37,130 nucleotides of DNA from Terriglobia bacterium (GCA_025363475.1 JANYDS010000062.1:1-37130), one strand, 5' to 3'. Positions 7,453 through 16,471 are shown, numbered from the stretch's first letter. Notes: generated by a model not told the origin, from the sequence alone. Program-made: numbers and translations.

Positions 7453-9956
7453 TGTTGTTTTCCTTTTTCCGGCAGCCCTGTAGCCTTAGCTTGGGCCAGC
7501 GGCCCGGTTCGCGGGGATGGTGCCAGTTCAATGGGTTCCGCCCGCCGCATTAAGAACGGAGGACTGTTTACAATCCCGGTAATCAGTTCGCTGAGTTTGT
7601 ATTTACCCGGCGCGGCGTCGCGAACGACTTTTCGGACTGCGGGCATGTCGTAATACTCGAGACCGCGACCCAGTGCGTATGTCATCAGTTTCTGGGTCAG
7701 TGTGTTGATGAATGGTTCCGGATTGCGTGTCAACGCGGTTCGAAGCTCCGCCACGTTGGAGAATGATGTCCCGTCAGGGAATGCTCCGGTGGTGTCGAGA
7801 TCATTGTAGGATTCGTCCTTCGTCCGGAACCGACCTGTGGCGTCAAAACTTTCAAGCGCGAAGCCAGCCGGATCAATCACGTTATGGCAGCTGGCACACG
7901 CGGGATTGGAACGGTGCACCGCCATCCTGGTTCTCATCGTCTGCTGCTTCGCCTGGGTCCTCGGTTCGGGAAGCGCCGGGATGTTGGGCGGCGGATCGGA
8001 GGGCGGCGAGCCCAGCAGGTTCTTCAGCAGGAACTTACCCCGCAGAACAGGTGAAGTGCGGTTCGGATGCGACGTAATAGTGAGGATACTTGCCTGCCCC
8101 AGCAGGCCGCGCCGCGAGCTGTCCGGCGCAAGTTCGACACGCCGGAACGTCGTACCCTGAATATTGGGAATCCCGTAGTGTTTCGCCAGCCGTTGATCAA
8201 CAAAGGTGTAGTTGGCAGTCAGCAGTTCGATCGCAGAACGGTTTTCACGCAGGACAGTGTCGAAGAGCAGTTCTGTTTCCTTCCGCATGCTGCGGCGCAG
8301 AGTCTCATCGAACACCAGCGTGTACGGGAAACTTGGTTGAACGGTTTCGAGGTTCCGGAGTTGCAGCCACTCATCCGCGAAGTTTGTGGAAAGCGCGTCG
8401 GACCTGCGGTCAGCCGTCATTCGGCGCAGTTGGCGGCCATATTCCTGCGGGTCGGTCAGGAGGCCTTTTTCCGCGGAAGTGAGGAGGGCGTCGTCCGGAA
8501 TGCTGCTCCACAAAAAAAAGGAAAGCCGAGATGCCAGCTCCAGGCTGCCCAGGCGGTAATTGAACGCAGCCGAACGTTGTATTGCAGCAGGCCGCACAGC
8601 CGCCCGGTCGGCAGGATTGACGGGGTCCGCTTCGAGGCGGAATAAGAATGCCGGGGTCACGAGCATCTTGCGAAGCGCGAGTTCGATACCCCCTTCAAAA
8701 GTTCCGCCGCCCGTTCGGCCAGACCGGTAAAAGCTCATCAGTGAATCAACGTCTGCCGCTGCGGCTCCGGCACGATAAGCGCGGCGGCTCAGCCGCGAGA
8801 TAATGCTCTGCGCGCAACCATTTTCTTCAGATGAGTTGCTCGGATAACAAGAGAAAATCTGATGGCGGCTCGGTGTTTCACCAGGGCTGTGATCGTTGTA
8901 GGGGCCAATAATCGTGAGCGCAGCCAGTGTCGGCGCTGGTCCTCCCGGCCCGCCGTCGTTCCCGGCAATCTGCGGATTCTCGAACGGCTCGCGGAACTGC
9001 TCGATCAGATCGGCTGGCTTGCGGAAGAATGTTGCGGTGACGTCATGCGGGCCGCCGGTGACATGGACTCGTACGGTATATCGGGGCTGTGCCCGCTCCG
9101 TGCTTCCGGCGCGGCTCGGTTCGAGTGGGATCAGTTTCACCTGTTCACCATCCAGGCTAATCTCAAACTGATGCGCTGATGTGAGCCGCTGCGTGCCACT
9201 CAGATCAACCCTGACGTCGTAGTCACCTTCACGGGGAAACGTATACCTGGTCGTCATGCCGCCCCGCGTGCCAAATGGGAGGCCTTCGATGTGTTCATAT
9301 TGCTCCAGGTCCGGACGAACACGAAAGGTCTTCGAATCGACTCCCGGAGAAGCACTCCCTACAGCTAGTCGCGCGACGGTCTTCGCGGCGAAAAGATAAC
9401 GTTCCATCAGGGACTGCGACATGCGCAGAGTCCCGGCCATATTGTCGAACCCGTTGCTCGAATCGTCTTCCGGCAGCAAATCGGCCACGGGGATGTCGAG
9501 TGCCAGCAAATCCCGGACCGCATTCTGATATTCAGTGCGGTTCAGGCGATGCAGTGCTTCCGTACGGCCTGGATTAGGATGCGCCAACCATGCCCGGTCG
9601 AGCTCTTTTTCGAGGTAGGAACGGAATCCGTCGAGAACCTTGCCCTCCGGCCGGGGCGTGCCCGCCGGAGGCATCATGCCGACGCGGAGCCGGGAAACGA
9701 CACTTTCCCATTCGCGGGCGTGGCTCCCGGCATCACCGGGGTCGAGAACAGTGAGGTCGAGTCCTCCGCTGTTTACTTTGGAGTTGTGACAGCTGTAGCA
9801 ATAAGTTTTAACCAGGGTCCTGCATTGCGCTGCGGAGGGAGGTTCCCCAGCCGGGGTCTGGGCGCGGGCGGACACCATCAGAAAACCAGTAGCCGTTAAG
9901 AGAGCAGCTATCGTTATCTGCACCATCGACATGGGCGGTACATAGGGAACTCGCAT
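7449..9956 (-). CDS. DUF1587/1595/1592/1588/1585 c-type-cytochrome-like protein
   Basis: An 835-residue secreted protein. In order it shows a signal segment (about 10-32); a PSD1-like haem motif CYSCH (53-57); DUF1587 (HRLNRTEYQNAVRDLLALDI); a carbohydrate-binding-like beta region around 210-320; DUF1595 (ALRKMLVTPAFLFRLE); DUF1592 (LELASRLSFFLWSSIPDDAL); DUF1588 with the second motif CASCH near 687-691; and DUF1585 (KLMTYALGRGLEYYD). Two CxxCH sites imply a dihaem periplasmic redox protein, but the electron partner and substrate are unknown. ATG 9956 has no good ribosome-binding site; ATG 9932 or 9926 would give a tighter signal peptide. First gene of the operon with DUF1552 and the ankyrin protein. 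The last two domains exist again as a dead fragment at 1175-1735. Confidence 0.9.
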   Translation of the reverse strand: MRVPYVPPMSMVQITIAALLTATGFLMVSARAQTPAGEPPSAAQCRTLVKTYCYSCHNSKVNSGGLDLTVLDPGDAGSHAREWESVVSRLRVGMMPPAGTPRPEGKVLDGFRSYLEKELDRAWLAHPNPGRTEALHRLNRTEYQNAVRDLLALDIPVADLLPEDDSSNGFDNMAGTLRMSQSLMERYLFAAKTVARLAVGSASPGVDSKTFRVRPDLEQYEHIEGLPFGTRGGMTTRYTFPREGDYDVRVDLSGTQRLTSAHQFEISLDGEQVKLIPLEPSRAGSTERAQPRYTVRVHVTGGPHDVTATFFRKPADLIEQFREPFENPQIAGNDGGPGGPAPTLAALTIIGPYNDHSPGETPSRHQIFSCYPSNSSEENGCAQSIISRLSRRAYRAGAAAADVDSLMSFYRSGRTGGGTFEGGIELALRKMLVTPAFLFRLEADPVNPADRAAVRPAAIQRSAAFNYRLGSLELASRLSFFLWSSIPDDALLTSAEKGLLTDPQEYGRQLRRMTADRRSDALSTNFADEWLQLRNLETVQPSFPYTLVFDETLRRSMRKETELLFDTVLRENRSAIELLTANYTFVDQRLAKHYGIPNIQGTTFRRVELAPDSSRRGLLGQASILTITSHPNRTSPVLRGKFLLKNLLGSPPSDPPPNIPALPEPRTQAKQQTMRTRMAVHRSNPACASCHNVIDPAGFALESFDATGRFRTKDESYNDLDTTGAFPDGTSFSNVAELRTALTRNPEPFINTLTQKLMTYALGRGLEYYDMPAVRKVVRDAAPGKYKLSELITGIVNSPPFLMRRAEPIELAPSPRTGPLAQAKATGLPEKGKQQ

Positions 9957-9967
9957 TTCCAGCCGAT

Positions 9968-10030
9968 ATTATATATAAATTCCAACACTTAAAACTGTTG
10001 AGTTAACTGACAGTTTTCGTAAATTTTACG
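9968..10030. promoter_or_regulatory. candidate promoter/operator region upstream of the DUF1592 operon
   Basis: The spacer between the FmdB-like gene and the DUF1592 gene is AT-rich and highly structured. It holds a TATAAT on the minus strand (9968-9973), an inverted repeat AAAACTGT/ACAGTTTT (9991-9998 and 10010-10017) and directly next to it a second one, CGTAAA/TTTACG (10018-10030) with a one-base centre. The repeats lie where a -35 region and operator would be for the TATAAT. No good -35 is visible. They could equally form a weak terminator for the FmdB-like gene. Confidence 0.35.
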
Positions 10031-10037
10031 TGATGCC

Positions 10038-10298
10038 TCAGCCGTGTTCCTTGATTGAGGCAGTAGTTGATTCCTTCTCAGCCTGCTTTTCATCGCGGTA
10101 TGAACCGCTCGCCGCATTCTGGCGGCGGGCAGTCTGTATATTTGACCGTCGGATTCCGTCGGAGCTCACAGCGAATCCGGAGATCAACTGCTCCAGTTCC
10201 TGGCTCCTGCAAAGCGGACATTCCACGCTCACGGACTTCAGCACCAGCAGTTCAAACTCCTTTGAGCACTTTCCGCAGCGATATTCATAGAGAGGCAT
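10038..10298 (-). CDS. FmdB-type zinc-ribbon protein
   Basis: An 86-residue protein. Its N-terminus is the FmdB/putative-regulatory zinc ribbon: MPLYEYRCGKCSKEFELL, then VECPLCRSQELEQLISGF. Two CxxC knuckles (Cys8/Cys11 and Cys27/Cys30) are the zinc ligands. The C-terminal 35 residues are polar and probably disordered. Small FmdB-like proteins occur widely in bacteria; a role as transcriptional regulator has been suggested but is not proven in general. The gene is oriented toward the DUF1592 operon with an 80-bp structured gap, and is divergent from the heparinase-like gene. Confidence 0.88.
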   Translation of the reverse strand: MPLYEYRCGKCSKEFELLVLKSVSVECPLCRSQELEQLISGFAVSSDGIRRSNIQTARRQNAASGSYRDEKQAEKESTTASIKEHG

Positions 10299-10357
10299 GG
10301 CCGCTTCATTCTATGACGAAACGGAACCGGCCGATCACAGTCCGGAGGAAACCGTCA

Positions 10358-10395
10358 ATGATTCAACCAGGCTGGCTTGATTCGATCAGGCTGGC
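10358..10395 (+). repeat. 19-bp imperfect tandem duplication at the heparinase-like start
   Basis: Two copies of a 19-base unit lie head to tail: ATGATTCAACCAGGCTGGC (10358-10376) and TTGATTCGATCAGGCTGGC (10377-10395), 16 of 19 bases identical. A strong ribosome-binding site (GGAGGA, 10343-10348) serves the ATG of the first copy, but because 19 is not a multiple of 3 that ATG reads out of frame. The gene's frame instead begins at the TTG in the second copy. Confidence 0.85.
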
Positions 10396-12407
10396 TGCAA
10401 TACTTGCATATTGTGCGAAGCGCCGAGGAAATCCGGTTTCGAGTGCGCCAGGAAGCGGCTAACCTCTGGCTCTTTGCCAGCACCCCTTCTCTGCCACCGG
10501 ATTTGTTACGACACACCGGCCGAACGATTCTCCCGTCGCCGGATGTAATCATCAAGCCGCTGCGCGGGTCGAATTTTTCGAGGGACATCGAACAACTCGC
10601 CGAGTCCATTTGCGAACACCGGTTTCCGCTTCTGGGCTACGTAGTTGAGACGGGCAAAGAGATTCGCTGGCGGCGGGATTACGTTCATGGGGTGGAAAGC
10701 GACCTTATCTTTTTCCGGCGAATCCCCTATCTGAACCCTGCGCTCGCCGGAGATCACAAGATCATCTGGGAACTCAACCGGCATCAGCATCTGGTTGTGC
10801 TGGCACAGGCCTGGAAATTGACCGCGAGGCCGGAGTTCCTCGATGAAATCGTGTGCCAGCTTGAGAGCTGGTGGCCGCAGAACACATTCGCGCGAGGGAT
10901 CAACTGGACCAGTGCCCTCGAAGTGGCATACAGGACGCTCTCGTGGGTCTGGATCCTTCACCTGGCTGGTACTGGTCTTCCAGAAAACTTCAGGGATCAA
11001 CTGCTCAACGAGTTATACCGGCATGGTGTTTATCTCGAATACAACCTGTCCGTCTACTTCTCGCCCAATACGCACCTGCTGGGAGAAGCGGTGGTCCTGC
11101 ACGCGCTGGGTGTGCTGTTTCCTCACTGGCCCAGGGCGAATCAATGGAAATCGGCGGGCGGGCGAATTGTAGCGGATGAAATGAAGAATCAGGTCCGCGC
11201 GGACGGGAGCCACTTCGAGCAGTCGAGCGCATACCACGTCTATTCCACCGACCTGTTCCTGTTCCATGCCCTGCTCGAACCGGCAGGCGCTGACTATATG
11301 GAGAGCCTGCGGCGTATGGCCGACTACCTGGCGGCACTGTCTTCCGAAGACGGTACGATCCCGCTGCTGGGCGATGATGACGGAGGCAGGCTGTTCTATC
11401 CCTATGGCGATCAGCGCCGCTTCGGTGCCGCAACGCTGGCGACCTGCTGCGTTTTCTTTGGCGCCGATCACTGGCCCTGCCTGCCGTCCGACATTAGTGA
11501 ACAGGCCGCATGGTGGCTGCCGGAGAAGGCCTTTCTTCCCCGCCCTGAGCGGGTGCCGTCCTCGCGAGAACAATTATTTCCCGACGCGAAAGTAGCAATC
11601 CTGTCTTCATTTCCGGCACATGTCCTGATTGATGCGCGGGCATTCGGTCACGCGAACGCGGGCCACAGCCACGCACATGCTTTGGCGATTGTCTGTCGCC
11701 GCGCGGGGCGTGACATTCTGATTGACCCAGGAACCTACACGTATGTGGGCGAACCCGAATGGCGCGCACGCTTTCGCGGGACGGCGTTTCACAATACAGT
11801 GTGCATCGACGGACTGGATCAGGCTACCGGGACCGGTTCTTTTCGCTGGACAAACAAACCGTCCAGCGAGGTTGTGCGCTGGATTCAAAACCAAGAATGG
11901 AGTCTTCTCGACGCGGTGTGCAGGTTTCACGGGTTCGAGCACCGCCGACTGGTGCTGTGGATCCCTCGTCTTGAACTGTTGGCAGTTGTGGATCTGGTTG
12001 ACCACGTAACGGGATCGAGCCAGAGAGAGGTTCACGAAATTCAGCAGTTCTGGCACTGCGGCGAAACGGTCGCTAAAGGATCGACGAGAAACTACCGGAT
12101 CGGGGAGGCTTTGCTGGTTCTGCCTTCTGCCGGTGAAGTCGTTGTGAGTGTAGGCGGAGAGTACGGATGGCAATCCGAAGTTCCCGGAAATAAGGTTCCC
12201 CGGCCGGTAATCATAGTCGGGCAAAAATCGGCTCTGCCAGTAGTATTTGGCGCGATTCTGTATCTGAATTCTGCGCCTGACAGGTCCTTGGTTGTCGAGG
12301 CTGCCGTCGACCGAATCAGGTTAGCTTGTGGCGGTCTGCGGATTGAGTTGCCGCTCGCATGCGACCCCTCAATTAATTGGACACGGGACGAACAGTCGGA
12401 GGCCTAA
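10377..12407 (+). CDS. heparinase II/III-like (alginate lyase family) polysaccharide lyase
   Basis: A 676-residue protein of the heparinase II/III family, which cleaves uronic-acid-containing polysaccharides by beta-elimination. The N-terminal half is the alpha-toroid (EVAYRTLSWVWILHLAGTGL, YNLSVYFSPNTHLLGEAVVL, with the catalytic-type NTHLLGE). The C-terminal half is the beta-sandwich with FGHANAGHSHAHALAIVCRR, a conserved His-rich block, and TAFHNTVCIDG. No signal peptide is visible, as in many members sitting in exopolysaccharide clusters. The start is taken as TTG 10377, the first possible in-frame start after a TGA at 10359; it lacks a properly spaced ribosome-binding site because of the tandem duplication. 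It is convergent with the exopolysaccharide operon and probably edits or degrades that polymer. Confidence 0.85.
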   Translation: MIRSGWLQYLHIVRSAEEIRFRVRQEAANLWLFASTPSLPPDLLRHTGRTILPSPDVIIKPLRGSNFSRDIEQLAESICEHRFPLLGYVVETGKEIRWRRDYVHGVESDLIFFRRIPYLNPALAGDHKIIWELNRHQHLVVLAQAWKLTARPEFLDEIVCQLESWWPQNTFARGINWTSALEVAYRTLSWVWILHLAGTGLPENFRDQLLNELYRHGVYLEYNLSVYFSPNTHLLGEAVVLHALGVLFPHWPRANQWKSAGGRIVADEMKNQVRADGSHFEQSSAYHVYSTDLFLFHALLEPAGADYMESLRRMADYLAALSSEDGTIPLLGDDDGGRLFYPYGDQRRFGAATLATCCVFFGADHWPCLPSDISEQAAWWLPEKAFLPRPERVPSSREQLFPDAKVAILSSFPAHVLIDARAFGHANAGHSHAHALAIVCRRAGRDILIDPGTYTYVGEPEWRARFRGTAFHNTVCIDGLDQATGTGSFRWTNKPSSEVVRWIQNQEWSLLDAVCRFHGFEHRRLVLWIPRLELLAVVDLVDHVTGSSQREVHEIQQFWHCGETVAKGSTRNYRIGEALLVLPSAGEVVVSVGGEYGWQSEVPGNKVPRPVIIVGQKSALPVVFGAILYLNSAPDRSLVVEAAVDRIRLACGGLRIELPLACDPSINWTRDEQSEA

Positions 12408-12428
12408 GCGAACCACTCCCTTGCGAAT

Positions 12429-12477
12429 CGCGGCTCTGTAAGCTTTTGCAATCATTCGTTGTCCGTTCTGAGCCGCG
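12429..12477. terminator. inverted repeat between convergent genes
   Basis: CGCGGCTC (12429-12436) pairs with GAGCCGCG (12470-12477) across a 33-base loop, between the ends of the heparinase-like gene and the glycosidase-like gene. It may act as a two-way transcription stop, but there is no U-run on either strand and the loop is long. Confidence 0.35.
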
Positions 12478-12497
12478 CGCGCAAGCAAGCAGTGTCC

Positions 12498-14264
12498 TCA
12501 CTTTTTCAGCATGTCAGCCTGGGCCAGCACGCTCGCCCGATACGCACCCCAATTGCGCGTGGCTGATTCCGAGAAGGCCTGCAACTGCGAATAATCCGAC
12601 TCCCAGGTGGTGTACATCATTCCGTCAATGCCGGGGATCGCATGGGCCTGCTGTAATTCCGAAGCTGCGGCCAGGGCACCGTCGTGGTTGTCATAGTATC
12701 CGGCAATAATTTGCCGATGCGGGACTGGCTGCTTCCTGTTTTCCCCGGAAAACCATGTAAGCGAATCCTTCAAGTGCTCCAGGTTCCAGTTCATGATGGT
12801 TACGTCAGAAGGAAGTCCCCGCCACGATCCTGCGATGTCACCCTCCACAAGGTAGTAGTTGTCATGCGCGTTGGCATAAGGGTCGAACATGTCGTTCCAG
12901 ACGTAAACAGCCGCGCCGGGCCGCAGGGAACGGTAAAGCTTTATTGTCTGCCCTACGTGCCAGGCGAGTAAGTCGCCAGCGGACAAGCCCTTCGCCCGGC
13001 ATGTGGCGCATGAATTCATTTGCCTCATTTCGTCGTACTGGAGAAAGATGCCCGCTTCGGCGGGCGTCGCTGCCAACACTCGACGCGCTGTTTCGTACGA
13101 CCAGGAATTTACATCCGGATCTGTGAGGCACAAGCCCAGCCTTCGGGAATCGACCGGTTGCGCGGCGTAATAATCGATCGCCACTTTCTGGCCCGGTTTC
13201 ATGGTCGTAGTTGCGGGGAGAGTTACCTCGGGCGGCACATGATAATCGTCGTGGGGGTCTGACGTCAGGAGCGGGTCACTGACTGGATCGTAATCAAGAC
13301 TTTCCCGAAAGACAGTCCCTGTTGTGGAATCGTAGACCTTGAGAGGAGCGCCGGCGCGTCTGATTAAGTCTACAAGCGCGGTTTCTTCCAGCATGACGTC
13401 GTCAAACCAGAGGCTCCCCTGGTTACCGCCCCAAACGCCGAAATAGAGCCAGACACTGGAACTGGACTGGCTGTTGAAGGCGACATCAACCTGAGTCCAG
13501 TCCTGAGTGGCGGACATTTTTATCTGCCTGTACGTTCGAATCGATTGCTGGTTGGCAGCCAGCACCTCAACCACAGGCGGCTCGCCCGAATAATTCAGGC
13601 TTTTGACAAATAACCGGATATGATACTGGTGCCATGGTGTTACTTTCAGGAGCTGCGAGAATCGGGCATTGCCTCTGGCGCCGGCAATTTTCCCTGAACT
13701 AACGCCGCTATGGCTCACGACAGAGTCGACGCCGGTACCCTGATCCGTCCAGGTATGAAACCAGCCGGTTTTACCGGACTCAAAGCCAGGGTTTTCCAGG
13801 CCTGAAAAGCTACTGATCGGGCGGAGCTTGCGCCCGGATTTCTCTACCTCAAACCGGGTGCCCGACACGCGCATCCCTTCAGCGCGATTTGGGTTGAAAG
13901 AAAGCGCGTCATTGGAATAACCAAACGGTACCCCGAGCGCGAGAACTTTCATCCCTTTGGCAAGTGTGTAGTCCATTGCCTGCCGCAGGTAGTGGCCCTG
14001 CTGGTCCGGCCAATGCGGAGAGGTGATGTAAGTAAAGCTGACATCCCAAAAAGCAATGCCGTTGTAACCCAGTGAGTGGGCGTGTTCAATCATGGTCTGG
14101 CTCGCCAGGAGTTCTGCGGGCGTGTTGATCTGACTGTGAAGCCAGACCCATAACTCCGGCGCGGCTGGCGGGTCCGCCAGGGTGGTGCGCTTGTTCGCGC
14201 ACGATATCGTGATGGCGCAACAAGCAAGGCAGACGCCCAGTATTCCGGTCTTGATCACATTCAT
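12498..14264 (-). CDS. secreted TIM-barrel glycosidase-like protein with inserted carbohydrate-binding module
   Basis: The protein has about 588 residues. It starts with an export signal rich in Cys (GVCLACCAITISCANK); the Cys could be a lipid anchor, but the lipobox is imperfect. A TIM-barrel-like N-terminus (IEHAHSLGYNGIAFWDVSFT) is interrupted by a CBM4/9-like beta-sandwich near residues 155-300 (LENPGFESGKTGW, QDWTQVDVAFNS, GSLWFDDVMLEE). The barrel then resumes with IFLQYDEMRQMNSCATC, whose Asp-Glu pair recalls GH20-type hexosaminidases. ATG 14264 is chosen; GTG 14279 is possible. It is the last gene of the exopolysaccharide operon, 21 bases after the flippase stop, so it may trim or process the exported polymer. 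Substrate unknown. Confidence 0.72.
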   Translation of the reverse strand: MNVIKTGILGVCLACCAITISCANKRTTLADPPAAPELWVWLHSQINTPAELLASQTMIEHAHSLGYNGIAFWDVSFTYITSPHWPDQQGHYLRQAMDYTLAKGMKVLALGVPFGYSNDALSFNPNRAEGMRVSGTRFEVEKSGRKLRPISSFSGLENPGFESGKTGWFHTWTDQGTGVDSVVSHSGVSSGKIAGARGNARFSQLLKVTPWHQYHIRLFVKSLNYSGEPPVVEVLAANQQSIRTYRQIKMSATQDWTQVDVAFNSQSSSSVWLYFGVWGGNQGSLWFDDVMLEETALVDLIRRAGAPLKVYDSTTGTVFRESLDYDPVSDPLLTSDPHDDYHVPPEVTLPATTTMKPGQKVAIDYYAAQPVDSRRLGLCLTDPDVNSWSYETARRVLAATPAEAGIFLQYDEMRQMNSCATCRAKGLSAGDLLAWHVGQTIKLYRSLRPGAAVYVWNDMFDPYANAHDNYYLVEGDIAGSWRGLPSDVTIMNWNLEHLKDSLTWFSGENRKQPVPHRQIIAGYYDNHDGALAAASELQQAHAIPGIDGMMYTTWESDYSQLQAFSESATRNWGAYRASVLAQADMLKK

Positions 14265-14285
14265 TTTTAGCGCTGGCACGCCCGC

Positions 14286-15578
14286 TCAGCCGGACGTGTT
14301 ATCGGTTGTGATAACTGCGGTATTCAGTACAAGTGTGGCAGTCCTCCGGTAGAAGAGTATGCACGACGTTCCGGCAAAAATATCCATCAGCGTGGTGGTC
14401 AGGGCAATGGCACGAACGGGGCGCATGAGTAACATCAGGGCAAAAATACACACAAAATTCAGCACCATCATTCGCGTGATGATTTTAGACCACTCTTTTT
14501 CATAGCCGAAGGCCAGCATGTAGTAGGTTCCGAAACACATGCTGACCGCATGAACCAGAGGTGTCAGCGACATAAGTCTGAGCAGTACTCCGGTTTCGAC
14601 GAACTTCGGCCCGTACAAAAACCGCACGGCGAGCGGGGCGAAAAAAAGCAAACCCATGCTAACAAAAAGAAACGGAGCTGTAGTCCACAGCACCTGCTTT
14701 CTCAGAAAACGTATTGCCTCTGGCCTCGAACCGGAGGCAAGCCGGCTCATATGCGGGTATACCGCGGCTGTGACGGGATTGGTAAGTGCTCGCGCGGCGA
14801 TGATGAGTCGCTGGGCCGCATTGAGGAGCCCCACCTGATCGGGAGCTGTTATATGGCCCAGAATCATGGTATTAGTCGACGACATTGCGGTCATGCTTGC
14901 CATGGAAAGAAAGACCGGCCAGCCTGCCGTCATGGCAATTCGCATGTCGGCCAGGGCGGGCCATACCAGCTGGATGCGAAGGCTTCGAAACACCAGAGTC
15001 AAGCCGAAAAGCGCCGAAAGGAGAAAGCCCCCCGACTGCAGGGCCGACACCATCATGTAATCAGAGCTCTTGTGAACCAGCGCGAAAACAAGGATCACTG
15101 ACACCAGCTTGGCCCCGTAATCCGAATACGCGATAAATCGCATCTTCTGCACTCCCTGCAGGAACCAGTTGGGTGACAAACAAAAACCAACCACCTGAAG
15201 GAAACTCAGGAAATAGAGCGGCCAGTGCGCGCGCAGGCTTGGAACAGCCCCCACCAGACAGACCATAACCAGAAAACACGCCACCAGCAAACATATTTTG
15301 CAGAGCATGATGGTGCTGTAGGTTCTGGCGATCAGGTCCGGATCGCCCTGTGCGATGGCGATCTGGCGGGTTCCGGTAACGGCAAAACCGAAATCAGTAA
15401 CTACCGCGAAATAGAGGACTAATGCCGTCCCCATCGCTGTCAACCCGAAGTTCGCGGGCCCCAATATTCGCGTCACATAGGGCAGCGTGACCAGTGGAAG
15501 TATATAGCCGCTGACCTGCACGCCAAGCAGGATCAACGTATCTTTAACCAGCCGGTGCCGTATTAGGTTTGACAGCAT
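14286..15578 (-). CDS. Wzx-type polysaccharide flippase
   Basis: A 430-residue multi-spanning membrane protein of the MATE/MOP superfamily. It would flip undecaprenyl-linked repeat units across the inner membrane. The first helix LILLGVQVSGYILPLVTLPY with VTRILGPANFGL is the classical Wzx/RfbX N-terminus, followed by about 12 hydrophobic segments. The start is ATG 15578, which shares one base with the TGA of the glycosyltransferase (TGATG), indicating translational coupling; a longer frame starting at 15704 would lie inside the upstream gene and lacks similarity. It belongs to the operon of MBOAT, SGNH protein and glycosyltransferase. Confidence 0.9.
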   Translation of the reverse strand: MLSNLIRHRLVKDTLILLGVQVSGYILPLVTLPYVTRILGPANFGLTAMGTALVLYFAVVTDFGFAVTGTRQIAIAQGDPDLIARTYSTIMLCKICLLVACFLVMVCLVGAVPSLRAHWPLYFLSFLQVVGFCLSPNWFLQGVQKMRFIAYSDYGAKLVSVILVFALVHKSSDYMMVSALQSGGFLLSALFGLTLVFRSLRIQLVWPALADMRIAMTAGWPVFLSMASMTAMSSTNTMILGHITAPDQVGLLNAAQRLIIAARALTNPVTAAVYPHMSRLASGSRPEAIRFLRKQVLWTTAPFLFVSMGLLFFAPLAVRFLYGPKFVETGVLLRLMSLTPLVHAVSMCFGTYYMLAFGYEKEWSKIITRMMVLNFVCIFALMLLMRPVRAIALTTTLMDIFAGTSCILFYRRTATLVLNTAVITTDNTSG

Positions 15579-16471
15579 CAGGCACCGCCCAGCAGGGCAT
15601 CGATCTCGAGGTTGGCAAGGCGCACAAGAAGTCCCTGATCGAAGCGGCAGTAACCCAGAAAGTGCAAAAGGGATACATCGGCGGGAACTGCCTGACGCTC
15701 CCAACTCATGTATTTTGGCTTAGGAAGATCAAAACTGCCGGCCGAGTTGGCAATACAGAAGTTTGACGCGATCTGTTCCGTTCCCCATTCCTTCCATCTC
15801 GGCCCCATCATGATGGACGCTTTGTCATAAAAATCTTCGACGAAAGCGCGGTTGACCGCACCCTGCGCGAAACCGGTAAAGCCGGAAGAGCCGCGAACGT
15901 ACAGCACCTGGCCAGCATCCGGGTATGTCGGCCCCTTCATTTCAAAGTCGGTGACTACGTTATCAGATTTTCTGGCGATGGCGTCTTCAACCCAGCTGTT
16001 CAGAGGCTTCTTGTGAATGCCCTCGGCCAGCGTGAATGGCCGATTCGCACCGATGCTTTCAATCACTTCGGGCAGCGGCCCCACGCAGAGTATGTCAGCG
16101 TCCATTTGCAGGACGTATTCGCTGGCGGACAGGTCCAGGCAGTACAGGAGTCGCTCCCATGTGCCGCCTCTCTGGATCCGGCCCGTGCTGATGCTTTCGA
16201 GCGGAACAAAATTCACCTGCGAGATATGGCGGCGAATCAGGTCTCGCGATTTTTCCGAAATTCCGTCAGCAACTATCGTGATTTTGCCGCGGCCAAGCCG
16301 CCGGTACAGCGCCTTAATCGCCAGAAGATAGAGGCGGACATCATAACCGGCCACCATGCTCACAATAGTAAAAGGTGCATCCTTTACCTGGATGGGTGGC
16401 GTGGTCAGCAGGCGGGGGATTTGACGATGGAACTTGAAGTACGCTATGTTCCGGCGCAGTCGATAGAACAT
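15578..16471 (-). CDS. GT-A-fold glycosyltransferase
   Basis: A 297-residue glycosyltransferase of the GT-A type. It shows an N-terminal nucleotide-binding strand (APFTIVSMVAGYDVRLYLLA) and the metal-binding DxD in VLQMDADILCVGPLP, typical of GT8-like and related enzymes that transfer a sugar from a nucleotide donor. The C-terminal half has WGTEQIASNFCIAN, an acceptor-side helix. I chose ATG 16471 (MFYRLRRNIAYFKF); an upstream extension to 16678 would overlap the preceding gene and has no family-like sequence. The downstream flippase gene overlaps its stop by one base. Likely job: adding a sugar to the lipid-linked repeat unit of the exopolysaccharide. Donor and acceptor unknown. Confidence 0.82.
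   Translation of the reverse strand: MFYRLRRNIAYFKFHRQIPRLLTTPPIQVKDAPFTIVSMVAGYDVRLYLLAIKALYRRLGRGKITIVADGISEKSRDLIRRHISQVNFVPLESISTGRIQRGGTWERLLYCLDLSASEYVLQMDADILCVGPLPEVIESIGANRPFTLAEGIHKKPLNSWVEDAIARKSDNVVTDFEMKGPTYPDAGQVLYVRGSSGFTGFAQGAVNRAFVEDFYDKASIMMGPRWKEWGTEQIASNFCIANSAGSFDLPKPKYMSWERQAVPADVSLLHFLGYCRFDQGLLVRLANLEIDALLGGA

Noticed and set aside
10358-10462. Short frame beginning at ATG 10358 as a separate gene
   Set aside because: It is explained by the 19-bp duplication shifting the original start of the heparinase-like gene out of frame.
11607-12224. Long minus-strand frames inside the heparinase-like gene
   Set aside because: They are shadows of a well-supported coding frame with no family resemblance.
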